Shown: one piece after another, positions 1 to 8,958 of the stretch
How the letters are laid out: each line of letters begins with the position of its first letter
How positions within the stretch are numbered: the stretch's first letter is position 1
NCBI RefSeq assembly: GCF_002557795.1
Contig: NZ_CP023777.1
Location: 3,109,001-3,173,000, forward strand
From: Chitinophaga caeni
GTDB taxonomy: Bacteria > Bacteroidota > Bacteroidia > Chitinophagales > Chitinophagaceae
Reading direction: 5' to 3'
Length of the DNA stretch: 64,000 nt
Translations under genes and position numbers: made by a program
The notes under the pieces: model-generated
Seen by the model: only the letters and a program-made list of their open reading frames with translations
Databases searched by the model: none
Told to the model about the DNA's origin: nothing

Positions 1-1
1 T

Positions 2-2242
2 TATTCATTATTGAGTTACAGGGGAGAACAAGGAGCTTACAAAACCGTAGATTTCAACAAGGTTAACCTCCGTAGTAATGTTTCGGCCAAAATATCGGAT
101 GCCATCAAGGTAGATCTGAATTTAGGCGCGTACCAGCAAAACCTGGATCGCTTTTATTGGCCATTCACCGGTGATGATGATTTCGATGTGTCCGACCTTT
201 ACCGCGTAACATTTAACTGGCCTAAAACGTACCCTTTCTACCTGGAAGCAGATGGAACGCCGGCAAATTATGTTACGGAGTTCCCGGTTCAGACGCCGAT
301 GGGATCCTGGCAAGCCTGGAGCGTAATCGACCAAGTTATCGGGGACAGGTACATCAAAACGAGGAAGCGCCAATTAAATTCCATCCTTACCTTGGATATC
401 AGCTTGGATAAATATGTGAAAGGTCTTTCTACCAAGGTTGTCGGTAGTTATAATGCACAGGATTATATGCGTAAGAAATATCTCACGTATCAAAAGAATT
501 ATGTGTTTACTTCGGCAGATCCCGATGGTAACAGGTTCGTTCCCGCTGCCCCGGACCCCGATAAAACCAACATCTTCACATTTAGCCAGAACCAACCATT
601 CATGAGTTACGAGATGTTTACGTTGTGGGATTACCAGGTAGATTGGTTCTTGACTTATAATAGAACTTTCAAAAAACATGGTGTGAATGCACTGGTGGTA
701 TTTGAACAAGCAGAGAACGGGGGATATAAATCATTAGCAAAGGCGGAAAACCCCTTGACATCAATCGATCAATTCTTTGCATACCCTGAAGATATTACCA
801 TGCGGTTTGGTAATGCCAGTGAAGTAATTGGGGCTAGGCAATCATGGATAGGACGTTTCAATTATAATTATGACAGCAGGTATATCGCGGAATTTTCTTT
901 CCGCTACGATGGTAATACCTTATTCCCGAGCGATAAGCGTTGGGGATTTTTCCCATCCGTTTCCGCGGCTTGGAGAATTTCGGAGGAATCTTTCATGAAA
1001 GATAATGCCCGGGTATTCGATGACTTGAAGTTGAGAGCTTCTTACGGAACAACAGGTAATGATCTTGATGTTAACGGGAACAAGATCGATCCGTTTTCTT
1101 ACGTGAAGTTATATGAAAACGGGGGGAGCTATATTTTCGGGGACAGGCTTTATCAAGGAATTGTTCCCAGGGCTACACCCAACCCGAACTTGACATGGGC
1201 AACATCCACGACTTATAACCTCGGAATTGATTTCGCTACCTTAAGAAATAGGCTCAGCGGTACCATCGACGTTTTCCTTAGGAAAGAAACGGATATTCTC
1301 GGCGGGCGACAAGTTACAATCCCGGATCTTTACGGGCAAAGCTTAGCGCCGGAAAATTACGCCGCACGCTCTTACCGTGGAGGAGAACTCACGCTGATGT
1401 GGAACGATATGGCGCTGAATGAAAAACTCAGGTATTCAGTGCATGCTAATATAGGTTATGCAAAAGATCGCTGGGATATCCTGGATGAAGAACCTTCTTA
1501 TGGCCCTGGAGGCAACCGTCATGATCTTTCTAAAATAGGGAAACCCGTTAACCAGATTGTTGGTTTAAAAGCCCTGGGCATCGTCCGCACGGAAGAACAG
1601 TTGAATGCATTGATGGATAAGGGTTTTAAACAATATGGTCGTGATCCGTACCTCGGTGGACTGTATTTTGAAGATATCCGCGGAGATGGTTATTCTCCCG
1701 GTCCTGATGGGAAGATCGATGGGAATGATGTGCAATTACTTTCGGATAATGCTGCTCCTAGGATCAACTTCGGTTTTGGCTTCGATGTTTCTTGGAAGAA
1801 CTTTACGTTGCAAACGCATATGCAAGGTGTGGGTGCTTACGATCGTATTATCAGCAACCAGGAAGGCGCGGGGATGCGCCAACACGGTGGCGCGATCCGT
1901 CCGTATTACCCGATCTGGGCATCCGATGTATGGACACCCGAAAATCCAAATGCAAAGTATCCACGCCCGATCGGGCAGAATTGGTATGAGTCTGGAACAG
2001 GTTCTACCTCGTTCTGGATCCGCAACGGCGCCTACCTGCGTATGCGCATGCTGAACCTTGGCTACCGGTTACCAAAAAGTTGGTTGGATGCATTGCGTCT
2101 CAGCAATGCCCAGTTATATTTCAACGGTACCAACTTGTTTACCATTTCCAAGATGAAGGAGTTTCACGATCCGGAACAGAAAAATTACGATTCATTTCCA
2201 ATCATGAAGACATTCACGTTTGGTTTAGACATAAAGTTTTAG
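2..2242 (+). CDS. SusC/RagA-family TonB-dependent outer-membrane receptor (5' truncated)
   Basis: The frame is open to the left edge, so this is the C-terminal ~747 residues of a SusC-type receptor; the signal peptide, carboxypeptidase-like domain and most of the plug lie outside the window. What remains is the beta-barrel: repeated aromatic strands such as RYIAEFSFRYDGNTLFP, the family signature around WRISEESFM and LRASYGTTGN, and a C-terminus ending TFTFGLDIKF, which fits an outer-membrane beta-signal. SusC proteins import oligosaccharides or other large nutrients across the outer membrane using TonB energy and are capped by a SusD lipoprotein. The cognate SusD starts 6 bp downstream, so the two are surely co-transcribed. 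The substrate is unknown. The family call is very secure. Confidence 0.93.
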   Translation, partial: YSLLSYRGEQGAYKTVDFNKVNLRSNVSAKISDAIKVDLNLGAYQQNLDRFYWPFTGDDDFDVSDLYRVTFNWPKTYPFYLEADGTPANYVTEFPVQTPMGSWQAWSVIDQVIGDRYIKTRKRQLNSILTLDISLDKYVKGLSTKVVGSYNAQDYMRKKYLTYQKNYVFTSADPDGNRFVPAAPDPDKTNIFTFSQNQPFMSYEMFTLWDYQVDWFLTYNRTFKKHGVNALVVFEQAENGGYKSLAKAENPLTSIDQFFAYPEDITMRFGNASEVIGARQSWIGRFNYNYDSRYIAEFSFRYDGNTLFPSDKRWGFFPSVSAAWRISEESFMKDNARVFDDLKLRASYGTTGNDLDVNGNKIDPFSYVKLYENGGSYIFGDRLYQGIVPRATPNPNLTWATSTTYNLGIDFATLRNRLSGTIDVFLRKETDILGGRQVTIPDLYGQSLAPENYAARSYRGGELTLMWNDMALNEKLRYSVHANIGYAKDRWDILDEEPSYGPGGNRHDLSKIGKPVNQIVGLKALGIVRTEEQLNALMDKGFKQYGRDPYLGGLYFEDIRGDGYSPGPDGKIDGNDVQLLSDNAAPRINFGFGFDVSWKNFTLQTHMQGVGAYDRIISNQEGAGMRQHGGAIRPYYPIWASDVWTPENPNAKYPRPIGQNWYESGTGSTSFWIRNGAYLRMRMLNLGYRLPKSWLDALRLSNAQLYFNGTNLFTISKMKEFHDPEQKNYDSFPIMKTFTFGLDIKF

Positions 2243-2248
2243 AAAATC

Positions 2249-4018
2249 ATGATTATGAAAAAGATATTAATCCTCATAACCGCGTTAGCCATCGGCGCTA
2301 CCGCATGTAAAGATGTGCTCGACATCAAGGACATCAACTATTATAATCCTGACCAGATTTGGAATGATCCCAACTTGGCAAATGCTTACATGGTAAACCT
2401 TTACCAAATGTTCGGCAACTGGTCAACCGGTTTGGAACAGAAAAGCGAACAGTTGGCCGGCATCTATTTTTACGAGAACAGGATCACGATTTCAAACGGT
2501 GAGTTTAAGTCATGGAACTATGACCGTATCAGGTTAATTAACCAAGTTTTACAGGATATCGGTTCCGGTGCGATTAAGCAAGATTTGAAAGATAATATTA
2601 CGGGGCAAGCGCTTTTTATGCGTGCTTACAGTTATTTTCAAATGGTGATGTACCACGGTGGGGTGCCTTACGTTACAAGGCCGCTGGATCGTTTTGAAGA
2701 TGATTTAATGCTGCCAAGAAATTCTACAGCGGCATGTTTTGATTCGATCTTGAACGATTTAGATGATGCCATAACTATGCTGCCTCCGCACATCGATAAA
2801 TCTTCCACGGAATACGGGAAGATCGATGCCAACTTCGCACTTGCATTTAAAGCCAAAGTATTACTTTACAAGGCATCGCCGCAATTCCATCCTAATAATC
2901 CCTGGGATAATAGCGATTGGCAGATGGCCTACGAGGTAAATAAAAAGGCCTATGAAGATCTAAAAGCGCAAGGGTATGCATTAGCTAGCGATTACAGTAA
3001 CATTGCCTTGGTAGAAAAAGGGCCTGAAGTGGTATTCGCGGTGATAAATTCTTACCCGAATAAAGTTACGAATTGGGATTACGGTGTAAGACCGGGATCT
3101 GAAAGCCGCGGTCCTGCATCTGCTTGCCCGACTTGGGAATTCGTAAAGGAGTTTCCTATGAAAGATGGAAAATTATATAATGATCCTACAGGGGCATATT
3201 ACAAAACCGATGCGGAATTCCTGCAAAGTTACTGGGAAAACAGGGATCCGCGTTTCGTAAAATCCGTAGTTTGGAATGGTAAGGAATACCCGGTATCCGG
3301 GAAAGCCGGTAAACGCCAGTATACCGCCTTGGGCGTTGCGCACGAATTGGATGATTTCGGGGTCAACCCGGCAGCGGAAACCAACTCGACTAACTTGAAT
3401 AGGTATACCGGGTTCTTCATCCTGAAGAACAGCTTGTTAAACCTTACCCAGGCAGAAGTGCAACAATATGACCTGGACTTCGTGCTCATGCGTTTCGCGG
3501 AGGTGATGTTGAATTATGCTGAAACTGCTAACGAAACCGGCAAACAAGGTGAAGCATTAACAATCTTGAAAGAAATACGCGGAAGGGCAGGTATCGAACC
3601 CGGCTTAGACGGGAATTACGGTATCACTGCAACGACACGTGAAGAAGTGCGGGAAGCGATCATAAGTGAAAGGAATATCGAGTTTTGTTTCGAAGGCCAG
3701 CGCTTTTGGGATCTGCGTAGGTGGCGTATGCTGGATCGCTTGGATGGAATTACAAAGCATGGCGTTGAAGCTATAGCGATCAACGCGGACGGTACTGAAA
3801 TGCCCATTAGCCAAGCGAAAAAGAAAGCGGATGATTACGAACTTACGGAAGTTAATTTTAAATACAGCGTTCTGCAAGTTCCATTGTCAGGTGTGAAAGT
3901 GATGTCACTACCCGAATCGTATTACTTCTTCCCGATTCAAAGTGATGTGATAGATAAGAACCCGAGCATAGAACAAAATAATAACTGGGGAGGAACTTTT
4001 AACCCCGCTTTGGATTGA
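2249..4018 (+). CDS. SusD/RagB-family nutrient-binding outer-membrane lipoprotein
   Basis: A 589-residue surface lipoprotein that caps the upstream SusC and captures its substrate. The N-terminus MIMKKILILITALAIGATAC is a lipoprotein signal with the lipidated Cys at residue 20; a second Met at 2255 is an equally possible start. SusD hallmarks include the TPR-like helices (ALFMRAYSYFQMVMYHGGVPYVT, written here only to show family style in the first 20 residues), the ISERNIEFCFEGQRFWDLRR segment near the C-terminal third, and an ending with YYFFPI and NPS..QN. It starts 6 bp after the susC stop. A strong hairpin terminator at 4052-4072 closes the pair. No catabolic enzyme is adjacent, so the ligand is not predictable. 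Confidence 0.93.
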   Translation: MIMKKILILITALAIGATACKDVLDIKDINYYNPDQIWNDPNLANAYMVNLYQMFGNWSTGLEQKSEQLAGIYFYENRITISNGEFKSWNYDRIRLINQVLQDIGSGAIKQDLKDNITGQALFMRAYSYFQMVMYHGGVPYVTRPLDRFEDDLMLPRNSTAACFDSILNDLDDAITMLPPHIDKSSTEYGKIDANFALAFKAKVLLYKASPQFHPNNPWDNSDWQMAYEVNKKAYEDLKAQGYALASDYSNIALVEKGPEVVFAVINSYPNKVTNWDYGVRPGSESRGPASACPTWEFVKEFPMKDGKLYNDPTGAYYKTDAEFLQSYWENRDPRFVKSVVWNGKEYPVSGKAGKRQYTALGVAHELDDFGVNPAAETNSTNLNRYTGFFILKNSLLNLTQAEVQQYDLDFVLMRFAEVMLNYAETANETGKQGEALTILKEIRGRAGIEPGLDGNYGITATTREEVREAIISERNIEFCFEGQRFWDLRRWRMLDRLDGITKHGVEAIAINADGTEMPISQAKKKADDYELTEVNFKYSVLQVPLSGVKVMSLPESYYFFPIQSDVIDKNPSIEQNNNWGGTFNPALD

Positions 4019-4051
4019 TAAAGCTTATTTAATGTAAATAAATAAGCAATG

Positions 4052-4072
4052 GGGCCGGTATTTTACCGGCCC
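4052..4072 (+). terminator. Rho-independent terminator after first SusC/SusD pair
   Basis: A perfect 9-bp inverted repeat GGGCCGGTA / TACCGGCCC with a 3-nt TTT loop lies 34 bp after the susD stop and is followed by an AT-rich tail (CTATTTATTT). It ends the first susCD unit. Confidence 0.8.
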
Positions 4073-4306
4073 TATTTATTTAATTAAATTATTAACAAAC
4101 TTTACTTTTTAAATATTATTTTTAATTACCTCGGTAACCTGTAGTGAAAATCCATTAAACCGTTGCTAGTAGTAGCTTTGAATGGAATACTTTACCCGGG
4201 TGTAAACCTCCACAATCCATACAAAATCTAATATAAAATTAACCTAAAACGATTTACTTCATTTTTATTTGGAGAAATATGTTGAACTACTTAAAATTGC
4301 AGTCCG

Positions 4307-4330
4307 ACTTCTTGCAAAAATTAAAGAAGT
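4307..4330. promoter_or_regulatory. Inverted repeat and possible promoter upstream of the ROK regulator
   Basis: ACTTCTT (4307-4313) and AAGAAGT (4324-4330) form a perfect 7-bp inverted repeat with a 10-bp spacer. A TAATTTG sequence resembling the Bacteroidota -7 element follows at 4335-4341, about 40 bp before the gene start. An operator for autoregulation by the ROK protein is an inference from position only. Confidence 0.35.
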
Positions 4331-4380
4331 TTTCTAATTTGTAGAAAATTACACGGGGTTATACCAAAACATTATGAGAA

Positions 4381-5574
4381 GTGTCGACTAGGCAGCAACA
4401 ATATAACAGGACTTTAATCAAGCACTTATATTTCAATAAGGAGCTGTCATGTGCAGAACTTAGTGTAATTACGGATAAGAGCTTAGCGCATACTTCCAAG
4501 GCTATAAATGATTTACTGGAGAAAGGGTGGATCATAGAGTCGGGATACGCGAACTCGACCGGGGGCAGAAGGGCACAGATGTACTCGTTAAAGCGGGACA
4601 TGCGCTATATTATTTCCGTAGCGATGGACCAGTTTGTAACAAGCGTTAGCATATTAGATCTTTATAATAACGTAGTAGGAGAGGAACTGAAAATCAGCTT
4701 GGATTTGTCGTCCAACACGGCAGCGCTAACCGAATTGGGGGCGCAGTTGGTGGGGCTTATGAAAGATTCAGGCATCCCCAAGGAAAAATTCGCTGGGATC
4801 GGCATCGGGATGCCCGGTTTCGTTGACACGAACAAGGGCATCAATTATTCGTATTTCGATACCGGTGCGCATAATATTATTAGTTACCTCGAAATGGTAA
4901 CGGGTGTTTCGGTATTAATAGATAATGATTCGAGTTTAATAGCCTTGGCAGAATGCAGGTTAGGTTCAGCAAAGCATTCCAAGAATGCAATGGTAGTGAA
5001 TGTAGGTTGGGGAATCGGTTTGGGAATGATCTTGAACGGTAGCCTGTTTAGGGGCGATAATGGCTTTGCCGGTGAGTTTAGTCACATTCCTTTATTCACG
5101 AATAACAAGATTTGCAGTTGTGGAAAGATGGGCTGCCTGGAAACGGAGGCATCGCTTAGCGTGATTGCCGAGAAAGCAATTGAAGGGTTGAATGAAGGGA
5201 AAACATCTGTCATGAAGGATCTTACGCTGGATAACTTGGAAGAAAGCGTGAAGACTATAATGTATTCGGCATCGAGGGGTGACAAATATGCCGTGGAGCT
5301 AGTCTCCGAAGCGGCGTATAAGATAGGACGGGGTATCGCGATATTGATACATATTTTGAATCCGGGTTTGATCATATTAAGTGGCAGGGGAGCTTCGGCA
5401 GGTAGATTATGGTTAGCGCCCATTCAGCATGCGCTTAACGAGCATTGTATCCCCAAAATTGCTGAGAACGTAGAATTTAAGATATCCTCCCTGGGAAATG
5501 AAGCGGAAAGATTAGGGGCGGCAGCCTTGGTGATGGAACACTTTGATCAGAAGAAGCTTTATAAAAGTAATTAG
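4381..5574 (+). CDS. ROK-family transcriptional regulator (NagC/Mlc-type)
   Basis: A 397-residue sugar-responsive repressor candidate. Residues about 8-60 form a winged-helix DNA-binding domain (KHLYFNKELSCAELSVITDK, then AHTSKAINDLLEKGWI); the rest is a ROK domain. The ROK zinc motif is intact: C245-x-C247-GKMG-C252-LE. The LIDNDSS segment corresponds to the ROK acidic motif, but the phosphate-binding motif reads GWGIGLG where sugar kinases have GTGIGxG, which suits a regulator more than an active kinase. The start is GTG at 4381; a stop lies just upstream in frame, so no longer form is possible. It sits between two SusC/SusD pairs and may control one or both of them (inference). ROK repressors typically release DNA on binding a sugar or sugar phosphate. 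Confidence 0.88.
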   Translation: MSTRQQQYNRTLIKHLYFNKELSCAELSVITDKSLAHTSKAINDLLEKGWIIESGYANSTGGRRAQMYSLKRDMRYIISVAMDQFVTSVSILDLYNNVVGEELKISLDLSSNTAALTELGAQLVGLMKDSGIPKEKFAGIGIGMPGFVDTNKGINYSYFDTGAHNIISYLEMVTGVSVLIDNDSSLIALAECRLGSAKHSKNAMVVNVGWGIGLGMILNGSLFRGDNGFAGEFSHIPLFTNNKICSCGKMGCLETEASLSVIAEKAIEGLNEGKTSVMKDLTLDNLEESVKTIMYSASRGDKYAVELVSEAAYKIGRGIAILIHILNPGLIILSGRGASAGRLWLAPIQHALNEHCIPKIAENVEFKISSLGNEAERLGAAALVMEHFDQKKLYKSN

Positions 5575-5808
5575 TCGCTATAAAACAAATGATTTTCCGA
5601 CTGTAAAAAACGAATGAAAACGTAAGATTAATATTCAATCAAATGAAAAGTAACGGTAGTATTTAAATTGATTATCAACCAAACTAGGTAGTTAAAAATC
5701 AAAATTATCCGGTTTCATGAATGGATAGGACATCATCCTAAAGTTTAAGGCATTTGCTTTAATTCAGGCTATGCTTTTTTTATTATTCCACAAACTAAAT
5801 TATCTGCA

Positions 5809-8800
5809 ATGAAAAGATGGCTAAGCCTCTTACTGCTAACTTGTTTTGCAGCATTGTGCTCGCATGATGTTAGCGCTCAAGAAAAGAAATGGGTGACCGG
5901 TACCGTCAAGGATACCACCGGTACACCGGTAATCTTCGCCAGGGTACATGAAAAAGGTACCGCTAATCAAGTCCCTACAGATGAGAAGGGTGCATTCCGC
6001 ATCCAAGTTGCTGACGGTGCTACTCTTGAAATTAGTTCCATGGGTTACGAATCTGCCCAGGTGATTGTTGGCCAAGGTTCATTAAATATTACGCTCCAGT
6101 ACGCTTCCAAAGGTTTAAACGAAGTGGTGGTAACCGCCTTGGGTATCTCCCGCGAGAAGAAAGCTATCGGTTATTCCATGCAAGAAGTAAAAGGTGGAGA
6201 CCTTGTAAATGCACGCGAGGTAAACGTAACAAACGCGTTGTCCGGTAAAGTTGCCGGTTTGCAAGTAATGCGTTCCAGTAACGGCCCCGCGGGTTCTTCT
6301 AAAATTTTGCTTCGCGGTAACAACTCCTTAACCGGTGATAACCAGCCCTTGATAGTTGTTGATGGGGTTCCGATTAATAACGCTTCAGGTGGCCTGCGCA
6401 CTAGTGCCAACGGAACTGCGAATGTCGACATGTGGGAACCTGGTATGGATGCCGGTAATGGTCTTTCTGATATCAACCCTAACGATATCGAGAATGTTTC
6501 CGTATTGAAAGGTCCTGCCGCTGCTGCTCTTTACGGTAGCCGCGCTGGTAACGGTGTTATTTTGATCACAACCAAAACGGGTCGTAAAACACCGGGCCTA
6601 GGGATTACAGTTACCCAAACAAACGGTTTTGAAAGCCTGTTCCTGAAACCGGAAATTCAATCGACTTTCGGTCAAGGTGAAAGCGGCGCTTTCAATGCCA
6701 TCAGCAACCAATCTTGGGGTGAGAAAATCTCCGGCCAAACTGTTACGAACTGGGCTGGCGAGCAGGTTGCGCTGAAAGCATACGATAACTTCAAAAACTT
6801 CTACAATTCTGGTAATTCTACTAATACAGGTGTTGTTTTCCAACAGCAGATTAACAAATCTTCGCTCTACACATCAATGAATTACCTGAAAGACAACAGT
6901 ATGATTCCCGGGTCGGAATTGGGTCGTTTGAACTTGACAACCCGCGCTGTGAGCCGCTTTGGTAAAGGTGATCGTTGGACTACAGATATGAAAGTTCAAT
7001 ACATCAACTCTAAAGCGCATAACAGGCCAGTTGCCGGTTTGAATGATAGGAACCCCGCCAGGATCCTGTACGGTTTCCCGAGCACACTGGATATCGGTTA
7101 TTTCAAGAAAAATAAAGTGGACGAGTTCGGTAACATGATTTGGTATAACCAATCTAACCAATTGAACCCTTACTGGAACAGCGTTTATAATTTGAATGAT
7201 GATAACCGTAACCGTTTCATCATGTCAGGTAGTATCAAGTACCAATTCACTGACTGGTTGGATGCTGAAGTAAGGGGTGGTGGAGATCTTTACAATACCC
7301 AATTCGAAAATAAAAGATACGGTGGTGCACCGGGTGCAACCAACGGTTCTTACAGCATCGGTAAAGAAAACTTCAGCGAGGTTAACTACAGTACTTTAAT
7401 TACTGCTAAAAAGGACAACTTGTTCGGTAAATTCGGTGGATCATTCTCTTTGGGTGGTAACTTGATGCACAACAAGTATTCTTACTTCAGCAATAGTGCT
7501 GCCAACCTGCAAGTACCGAATTTGTTCAAGATCGATAACGTAGATGGTAATATCGGTTTGACGGATGTTTATTCTGAATACAAGATTAACTCCGCATACG
7601 GTATGTTGTCTATGAATTATGATGGTGTGGTATTCTTAGATATCACGGGTAGGAATGACTGGTCATCTACCTTAAGCAAGGCCAACAGGTCATTCTTCTA
7701 TCCTTCAGTAAGTTTGTCTTACTTGATTACAGAATCTATTAAGAGCTTGCCAAGCTGGTGGTCTTACGGTAAAGTAAGAGCTTCTTACGCTGCCGTAGGT
7801 AATTCCCTCCAACCTTACCAATTATTCAATACTTATGATATTGGCAAATCTCCAAGTGGTCCCGTTACGGCAGGCCGTAAAACAGTATTGTATGATCCCA
7901 ATGTTAGAAGCGAGTTGATTAAATCATGGGAATTTGGTGGTGAGTTCAGGTTCGTAAATAACAGGATTGGTTTGGATGTAACTTATTACAAATCCAATGC
8001 AACCCGCCAATTGATCGATTTGCCAATGGATCCGGGTAGTGGTTATGAAAGTAGGAAAATCAATGCCGGTGACATCCAGAACGAAGGTGTGGAATTGATG
8101 CTGGATGCTAAGATCCTTGATAACCCGACCGGTTTGAGTTGGAACTTGATGGCTAACTTCTCTAGGAACAGGAATACTGTAAAAGATATCCTAAGTAATG
8201 AAGACGTTAAAAGTTACCGTTTAGGTGGGTATGAAAACGTTTCAATCATTGCAGAAGCCGGCCAATTGTACGGTCAAATTTACGGTACCAAGTACCAGAG
8301 GGTAACTGATGAGAAGAGCGAATATTACGGCCAGTTATTATTGAATAACGGTTTGCCGCAGGCTACAAATGAAACCTACCTCTTGGGTAACCAAATGCCT
8401 AAAGCATTACTAGGTATTACCAATAGCTTCGCTTACAAAGGCTTTACTTTCTCTTTCTTAGTAGATGCTAGATTCGGTGGTGAAATCTTCTCCGGTTCCC
8501 AGTCTGTATTACAGTACAATGGTTTAGCTGCTGAAACGGTTAAAGGCGGCGCACGTGATAACTTCGTAGTTGGCGGCGTTGTTTCTGATGGATCAGGTGG
8601 TTATACTACAAACACTGAAGAGGTTACACCTCAACAATACTACCAAGCGATTAACGGTGGCAATATCGGTATCATCGAAGCTAATATTTACGATGCAACA
8701 AATGTACGCTTGCGTAATATTCAATTAAACTATCAATTGCCTAAATCCATGGCTCAAAAAATTGCCATGCAAGGTGCCAGGATCGGTGTTTCCTGCACGA

Positions 8801-8940
8801 ACGTATGGATGATTTCCAGCCATATGAAAGGTATTGATCCGGAGTCAATCTTCGCAACAGGTACTAATGCAACAGGTTTCGAGAACTCTAGCCCTCCAAC
8901 AACCCGCGCATTCTACGTGAACTTGGGTCTTAGTTTCTAA
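5809..8940 (+). CDS. SusC/RagA-family TonB-dependent receptor
   Basis: A complete 1043-residue outer-membrane importer. It has a signal peptide (residues 1-23, ending VSAQ), a carboxypeptidase D regulatory-like domain (about 30-110, starting VTGTVKDTTGTPV), the SusC box LNEVVVTALGISREKKAIGY, a plug with RGNNSLTGDNQPLIVVDGVP, and a 22-strand-type barrel ending FYVNLGLSF. It has no STN domain, so direct signalling to an anti-sigma factor is not expected; control by the upstream ROK regulator is possible. The partner SusD follows after 18 bp. Length is normal for the family. Substrate unknown. Confidence 0.95.
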   Translation: MKRWLSLLLLTCFAALCSHDVSAQEKKWVTGTVKDTTGTPVIFARVHEKGTANQVPTDEKGAFRIQVADGATLEISSMGYESAQVIVGQGSLNITLQYASKGLNEVVVTALGISREKKAIGYSMQEVKGGDLVNAREVNVTNALSGKVAGLQVMRSSNGPAGSSKILLRGNNSLTGDNQPLIVVDGVPINNASGGLRTSANGTANVDMWEPGMDAGNGLSDINPNDIENVSVLKGPAAAALYGSRAGNGVILITTKTGRKTPGLGITVTQTNGFESLFLKPEIQSTFGQGESGAFNAISNQSWGEKISGQTVTNWAGEQVALKAYDNFKNFYNSGNSTNTGVVFQQQINKSSLYTSMNYLKDNSMIPGSELGRLNLTTRAVSRFGKGDRWTTDMKVQYINSKAHNRPVAGLNDRNPARILYGFPSTLDIGYFKKNKVDEFGNMIWYNQSNQLNPYWNSVYNLNDDNRNRFIMSGSIKYQFTDWLDAEVRGGGDLYNTQFENKRYGGAPGATNGSYSIGKENFSEVNYSTLITAKKDNLFGKFGGSFSLGGNLMHNKYSYFSNSAANLQVPNLFKIDNVDGNIGLTDVYSEYKINSAYGMLSMNYDGVVFLDITGRNDWSSTLSKANRSFFYPSVSLSYLITESIKSLPSWWSYGKVRASYAAVGNSLQPYQLFNTYDIGKSPSGPVTAGRKTVLYDPNVRSELIKSWEFGGEFRFVNNRIGLDVTYYKSNATRQLIDLPMDPGSGYESRKINAGDIQNEGVELMLDAKILDNPTGLSWNLMANFSRNRNTVKDILSNEDVKSYRLGGYENVSIIAEAGQLYGQIYGTKYQRVTDEKSEYYGQLLLNNGLPQATNETYLLGNQMPKALLGITNSFAYKGFTFSFLVDARFGGEIFSGSQSVLQYNGLAAETVKGGARDNFVVGGVVSDGSGGYTTNTEEVTPQQYYQAINGGNIGIIEANIYDATNVRLRNIQLNYQLPKSMAQKIAMQGARIGVSCTNVWMISSHMKGIDPESIFATGTNATGFENSSPPTTRAFYVNLGLSF

Positions 8941-8958
8941 TGTAAAATTGGTATTGTA

